From the NCBI GenBank assembly GCA_030770545.1, contig CM061107.1:9165001-9229000 (forward strand): a stretch of DNA of 64,000 nucleotides, given 5' to 3'. Position numbers and translations under genes: made by a program. This DNA comes from Macropodus opercularis. Its lineage: Eukaryota; Chordata; Actinopteri; Anabantiformes; Osphronemidae. A model generated the notes under the pieces. The model was given only the letters and a program-made list of their open reading frames with translations, ran no database searches and had not been told where the DNA came from. Below, piece by piece: positions 59,316-64,000 of the stretch; positions within the stretch are counted from its first letter, which is position 1, and each line of letters begins with the position of its first letter.

Positions 59316-59735
59316 TTGCTGCTGTACAGTAAGTGCTGATAAGTCATGAGAAGCAATACTGCAGTACATGCATTGTGGATTTTGGTTTCGTTGCTCTCTT
59401 TTGTTAACTAGAGACAACAGCAGCAGCAACAGGCAAGAAAATGCTTTTAATGACAGTTATGTGTGTTACTGGACGAATAACACGACCTCAAACAGGCACC
59501 ATTAGAGCTAAAGATGATATGACATCAACCTGTATTTTCAGGGAATGAAAGTATGCTAAAAGAAATTATTTTAGACTCTTAACAGTTATTTGGAAAAAAG
59601 CTGAAAGTAGTTAATAGTTTTCAAGATTTTCTTTTGTTAAAAATATTTACCTACCAACTAATTAGCTGCGATTTGACTGAAGGTGCCAAACAGCACAGGT
59701 CATGATATGCAGCCTTCTACAGTTATGTGTGACTA
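59316..59735. other. Gene-free stretch
   Basis: AT-rich unique DNA. No feature recognised except TACAGTA at 59325-59331. Confidence 0.45.
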
Positions 59736-59739
59736 GAAA

Positions 59740-59960
59740 CTGTTCAGTCAGACCGGGGCATTATTAGCTGGGTGGGCGCGGTAAATTAGCAGCTGGCAGC
59801 AGGTTAATTATTTACTTTATTATTGCCTTTTAATTATTTATCATGCACGAAGAGTGAAAATTACAACTTATTATCCATCTGCCGCTGCACTCGTCGGCAG
59901 CTGAAAACATCTGCCGTTTCAACTGCGAATCGCTGTCTGCATGGTTTGTCTCGTGCAAAA
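59740..59960. promoter_or_regulatory. Candidate conserved non-coding block
   Basis: Dense AT cores (GCATTATTAGC, GGTAAATTAGC, GGTTAATTATTTAC, TTTTAATTATTTATCATGC) in the first half, then CpG-bearing DNA with TCTGCCGCTGCACTCGTCGG. A plausible enhancer, with several TAATTA-type words in about 100 bp. Confidence 0.37.
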
Positions 59961-60205
59961 CTGTGACTTTGATGGCGTTTTCTTTCTGTCTGTTCTCTGC
60001 TCGGCTGACAGGTGAAGCACCAACGGTCCTCTATCTCAAAGCGCTCGGCTGTACATGGAGACCCCGCGTTGGGCAGGTCAGTGTGTGCGTGTTGTGTACC
60101 TTTTTTAGTGCGTACTGTGCGCTGATCACGCTAGAGAAGCACATCTGCATACTGCCCAGATCAAGTGCTTTTCCTGATACACGTGCTCAGGCATCAGCTA
60201 CCCAG

Positions 60206-60235
60206 GTGTGTGTGTGTGTGTGTGTGTATGTGTGT
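60206..60235. repeat. (GT)n microsatellite
   Basis: About 11 GT units then an imperfect tail. Confidence 0.92.
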
Positions 60236-60439
60236 CTCTATACGTGTGTGTTCGCGCAGGCAGCTCGCTTTGTGAGTGTGCGCAGAGAGGGAATGTGCTG
60301 ACTGCAGTGCTTTGGTTCTGGGCATGCCCATTAGAAGTGGCTATAAATCCTCAGCGCAGTGCTCTCACTGTGTCAGCAGTCCAGCCAATGAATGGATATT
60401 AAACGCCACAAAAAAGCCTCTTTAATTCTGCCTGCCTCG

Positions 60440-60571
60440 CGATGCACACGCTCTCCCTCTTTCTCTTTCTCCGTCTATCTATCTATTTATCCATCCACCA
60501 TTTTTTTTTTCCTCATCTTATTTTGTCTTCTTTCTCATTCTTCCTGCTTCTCCTCTCTTTTTTTTTTTTGT
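60440..60571. repeat. Pyrimidine-rich low-complexity tract
   Basis: C/T-rich simple sequence with TCTATC repeats, T10 (60501-60510) and T12 (60558-60569). Confidence 0.75.
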
Positions 60572-60975
60572 AACAATGGAATAAGAAGAAAGGGGGTCGC
60601 TGAGCACTGCCAGGCCCGCTGGGCTGACAACATCGACAGTTAAAGCCCTGCGATCTGTCGCTGTGCATCAGCATAAATCAGATTATTACATAGAGCAGTT
60701 CACGTTGTATGCTGCCCATCATTGGGCTTTTTTTTTTTTAGAAAAGGCAACAAGTTAGCTGAAGATGAAAGATGGACAATTTTAGGAGCAGTTTTAATCA
60801 TGCACATTCTCAAAGCAGAGATCGTTGGACATTTAAATCCTGACTAACGTGTGTGGCTCCTTTTGGATCCTAAATAAAATGTGTTATTCTGTTATGCGTC
60901 CCCAGTTTTCACTGCGTGCATGGTGGGTTTTTAGTGCACGCTCATAAATGCTGGCCATAAATGCTCCATCCTAAT
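60572..60975. other. Gene-free stretch
   Basis: T12 at 60728-60739. Short word-rich parts (60600-60720) with CATAAATCAGATTATTAC could belong to a regulatory block. No gene recognised. Confidence 0.45.
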
Positions 60976-61250
60976 GTTACCCTGCACACTGCCTGCATCT
61001 CGCAGCTCTCTTCCAAACCTCTGTGCAGCTTGATCATAAAAAATGTATTATTATTTCGATTAAATTTGAGCTTCTGAAGCGTGACCCTGGCTGTAGGTGT
61101 GGCCATCTGTCCTACCGGCACATCAATACCAATCTAATAGTACGAGGAAAGATCAATCACAACCAGCTTAGATCTGTGGAAATATACACAACCCGCGTGG
61201 TTCCACCGCAGCCCTCTGCAGAAAGCTTCACCTCGGCTTCAGTATAATCT
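60976..61250. promoter_or_regulatory. Candidate conserved non-coding block, about 275 bp
   Basis: Repeat-free DNA with GCTTGATCATAAAAAATG, TTCGATTAAATTTGAGC, ACCAATCTAATAG and AAAGATCAATCACAACC. The 74-codon plus-strand frame has no splice context. Even composition and AATC-type cores suggest an enhancer. Confidence 0.36.
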
Positions 61251-61450
61251 GTGCTGTTTTGCTTCATCAAAAATTAGAGCACACGCCAAAAGGGGGAAGG
61301 TCTAGGAATCAGTATACTGTAAACATGATGATGTGTAATTAGGAGAGACATAGAGACGAGCACCATACAATAAAGTCCAGGAGGATTTTCTATCAACACG
61401 TCACAAGGGAGTGGCAGGAAATTGTGATACGCATGATAAGCTGAATACAG

Positions 61451-61451
<1 letters not shown>

Positions 61452-61506
<55 letters not shown>
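61452..61506. repeat. Long (CA)n microsatellite
   Basis: About 27 perfect CA units. Confidence 0.97.
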
Positions 61507-61507
<1 letters not shown>

Positions 61508-61529
61508 CCTTGATATGAATTACAGCTTG

Positions 61530-61805
61530 GCCTGGTTTAGCCACTGTTAGTGTTCGTCAACAGGCCTCCAGGCCCAATCAAGCCTCTGCAGTCCAATCAC
61601 ACTGACATGGCAGCTAATTGGAAAGTTGTGCGTGGCTCAAACAAAAGATTATCGCTGAAGAGAGCTACAGCTCCTCTGAAGCTCCAGGATGTGATGTGTC
61701 TTTGCGATACGGAGGAGGAGATCATCAGCATCACTGAGCTAAGTCCTAACGTGTGTTTTTATACACGTCGTTTCAACGCTGCCGTATCATTAAATCATTA
61801 AGGGC
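61530..61805. promoter_or_regulatory. Candidate conserved non-coding block, about 275 bp
   Basis: GGCCCAATCAAGCC, CAGTCCAATCACACTGAC, GGCAGCTAATTGG and ATCATTAAATCATTAAGG lie in repeat-free DNA. Two CCAATCA words and a TAATTGG are 15-50 bp apart. The 83-codon plus-strand frame (61550-61801) shows no domain. Together with 60976-61250 it flanks the CA tract, so the pair may be one element split by the microsatellite. Confidence 0.38.
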
Positions 61806-62025
61806 AATGTTATGCACACACACACAAAATAAGTTGCTCAAACAAACAAACTTTTCACAAACAATACAAACATAAACAAATGCATATGGTCTCCAGCAGT
61901 GATTAATAGTGTTGCCTTTCTGTCTAAGGCGTTCAGCTCTGTGGTGAGTTTCTGAAAGCGTGTTCTTTTCTAGCATCCTGTAAAGCTTCATGAAGCTTGT
62001 CTTCTCAAACTGATACAATTAAGTT
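61806..62025. other. Gene-free stretch
   Basis: CA-poor, A-rich DNA with TGATTAAT at 61900-61907. No gene recognised. Confidence 0.4.
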
Positions 62026-62210
62026 GAGGTTCCTCTGCCGCCCAGAGGTTAATGGCAGCTCTTGTTGCTCCCCTAGTTGGGAAATTAATCTCACTCCTAC
62101 ACCGCTATTGTACATTTGTCACGTATTTGCCATCAGCGAGAGACAGAGGGGACAGTTTTACATTACATCCTTGTAAGGACAAGACAGTGGTTTGATCAAA
62201 GCAGAGCGAC
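62026..62210. promoter_or_regulatory. Candidate conserved non-coding block
   Basis: GAGGTTAATGGCAGC, GGGAAATTAATCTCAC (TAATCTC bicoid-type core) and GTACATTTGTCACG in 180 repeat-free bases. Confidence 0.32.
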
Positions 62211-62599
62211 GTTCGCCATGACGGCTACTGACGGATGATTGAGCCCTAGACACATAAACTAATTCAAACAATTCCTAAGAAAGCACTTTGCTGATTGGTG
62301 AAGTTCGACCCCTTACTTGTTCATGTTAGTAAAGCTGTAAGAGTTTGTTTCCTCCACATTAAAAATTAACGCTTATCCTTAATGGTGATGGCACAAAGAA
62401 CCTGGTGAGCTGTTAAAGCCACCCTTACATTATTAACACAAATAAACACTAGCCTCCGTAACTACAGGGGAAAGATTGCTGCGATGATGGTTTACATACA
62501 TTATGCAAGAATATCTCACTGAGTTCCAGGTGATCATAAAAGGGTCAGTTGTCATGAATGTTTTTTGGTTTTTTTCTGAAGACACACAAAGCGAGAGAG
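62211..62599. other. Gene-free stretch
   Basis: No gene or element recognised. Confidence 0.4.
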
Positions 62600-62628
62600 A
62601 CACACACGCGCGCACACACACACACACA
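62600..62628. repeat. (CA)n microsatellite with CG core
   Basis: CA units interrupted by CGCGCG (62608-62613), an alternating purine-pyrimidine tract with Z-DNA potential. Confidence 0.93.
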
Positions 62629-62674
62629 GCTTAGGGGCGTAAATGACGCTTCTGTTTGTATTTGTTAAATTGAT

Positions 62675-63085
62675 GTCCGGTTTCTCCGAGTTGCTTTTAA
62701 CACTCCCAGAAAGACCATTACAATTAAAGGAGCACTGGCCAGAGTGAAGGGAAATGGAGAAGAGTGTGATGAGAGTAAAAGAGGAATGTCAGCACAAAGA
62801 GTGGCAGAGATGCTTTTAGCCCCTCTCTGCAGGAGTAATGTCCAATTACTGCTTTGTTTGAGGCTACGGTCTCATACTGCCATCAGCTCACAAGCGCAGG
62901 GTTATGGCCTTCTGCAATGGACCGATTGTCAGCTGCCATGGATCACAATCAGCCAGCGAGTCCTCAGGGCCATCCAGAGGAGAGGGGAATTACACCGAAT
63001 ATTCATGTTGTTTCACTTGGTAAACAGGCTGGAGAACTCTCAGGCAATGAATTTTAAGCATCATCATGAATAAAGCCTCCATCTA
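62675..63085. promoter_or_regulatory. Strong candidate conserved non-coding block, about 400 bp
   Basis: The longest quiet, word-rich run at the right end: ACCATTACAATTAAAGG, GAGTAATGTCCAATTACTGC, TGGACCGATTGTCAGC, GGATCACAATCAGCC, GGGAATTACACCG and CAATGAATTTTAAGC. A 109-codon and an overlapping 67-codon plus-strand frame lie here, but there is no splice context and the translations match nothing known. GAGTAAT...ATTAC holds facing homeodomain cores. Confidence 0.42.
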
Positions 63086-63869
63086 CACATGTATTATGTC
63101 TCTGAGCTGTTTGCTTCAGTTCAGCTTTAGATTTTTCTCCTTTGACTTCACACGAGTAGGAGGAGACTGGAAGTAGACGCGCTGTTGTTTTATCTCCTCT
63201 GACTGTGACCAGCAGGTGGTACCAGACATTTACAGTAACTTTCTTGTACTTTTTTTCTTGTTCGCTGGTTCACATTTAAAGGCTATTACACTTGCGTGAT
63301 TGTCAAGTTGTCGGAGCAGAGAGACTGCCTTGTGTTTGCACCTTTGCTGTAGAGAGCATCAGAATCTGGTTGGTCACAAATGTTTTCAGTATATTACTGT
63401 GTTGGCATCAGTCATAGTCATAAGTCTCTTGAATTCTGATCAGGGTCTGAAATGAACTGGACCTTTAAATACTAACATTTGTGCAACAATGGGTTAACAG
63501 ATGAAATAGTCACTGAGGATGAAGTTCAACATTCAGTGCTGAGCTCATTCCTTGGCTTTGTGCTGTTCATCAGGTTAAATCCTGACAATTTCCCTCTTTC
63601 TCTGGTTTTATGTGTCTCTCTCCTTCTCTTTATTCTTTCATTTATCACGCTGACAACAGCACAGTCACTTTTGTGAAATAGAGAGAATTTTTCAGTCAGC
63701 TTTTCTGTCTCTGGCTCTTCCTCACTTCCCTTCAACGCTCTCAGCCCTGTAGACATGTGACTGTGTATGTCTGACCATCTTCGTGCGGACACGTTCGCGA
63801 TTTTTCATACATTTTCAGAAAGACATTTTGTTGCACATCTTTAAAAAGCTTTTCGAGGTGATGAGTTGA
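63086..63869. other. Gene-free stretch
   Basis: No gene recognised. Opposed frames of 65 and 88 codons at 63479-63792 have no domain. Confidence 0.45.
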
Positions 63870-63968
63870 TGCGTGGTGTGCAATTAATCGAGAAATGACT
63901 CGGATCCCATTCAAAATTCCACTGTATGAATCTTTAATTTTATTAATAGGGAAATTGATTTGCCAGGA
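63870..63968. promoter_or_regulatory. Candidate conserved non-coding block at the right edge
   Basis: GCAATTAATCGAG, TTTAATTTTATTAATAGG and GGAAATTGATTTGCC in under 100 bp. An A/T homopolymer follows to the window end, so the element may be cut by it. Confidence 0.28.
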
Positions 63969-64000
63969 AAAAAAAAAAGTTTTTTTTGTGTTTATTTAAT

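Overview
This window looks like non-coding DNA from a teleost fish, probably a percomorph-type genome. The evidence is the dense scatter of long (CA/GT)n microsatellites, moderate GC content, and two decayed LINE fragments with features I know from fish L2/Rex1-type elements: a 3' end containing TTTATTGATCCCC, and reverse-transcriptase C-terminal words. I found no protein-coding gene, no coding exon with good splice signals at both ends, no rRNA, no tRNA and no CRISPR array. The longest open frames (213, 175, 163 and 162 codons) carry no recognisable domain, and several run through microsatellites. The window is best read as part of a large intergenic region or one very large intron.

Layout. 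1-10.2 kb: mostly unique DNA with several AT-cored, homeodomain-site-rich blocks. These include a head-to-head pair of PBX/HOX-type words at 3426-3444, a perfect 13-bp-arm hairpin at 9550-9578 and a quiet block at 9.77-10.2 kb. 10.2-24.3 kb: microsatellites, poly-T and poly-G tracts, an 18-bp palindrome at 17168-17185 and a purine tract near 24 kb. 24.3-31.1 kb: four long candidate conserved blocks separated by GT, CA and GA microsatellites. 31.1-42.8 kb: a perfect (TA)70 tract, two minus-strand LINE remnants (about 32.96-34.07 kb and 39.2-39.4 kb) and a CpG cluster at 41.04 kb. 42.8-57 kb: candidate enhancer blocks at 42.85-43.76, 46.19, 47.05 and 49.28 kb, a C23 run, a (GT)39 tract and a likely DNA-transposon-derived fragment at 55.44-55.56 kb. 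57-64 kb: the densest run of candidate regulatory blocks.

If the candidate blocks are real conserved non-coding elements, the window would be a regulatory landscape (gene desert or large intron) serving a developmental gene outside it or spanning it. The sequence alone does not tell me which gene. Conservation cannot be measured from one sequence, so every regulatory call rests on base composition, homeodomain-type core words and absence of simple repeats, and carries low to moderate confidence. The firmest calls are the simple repeats and the two LINE fragments.
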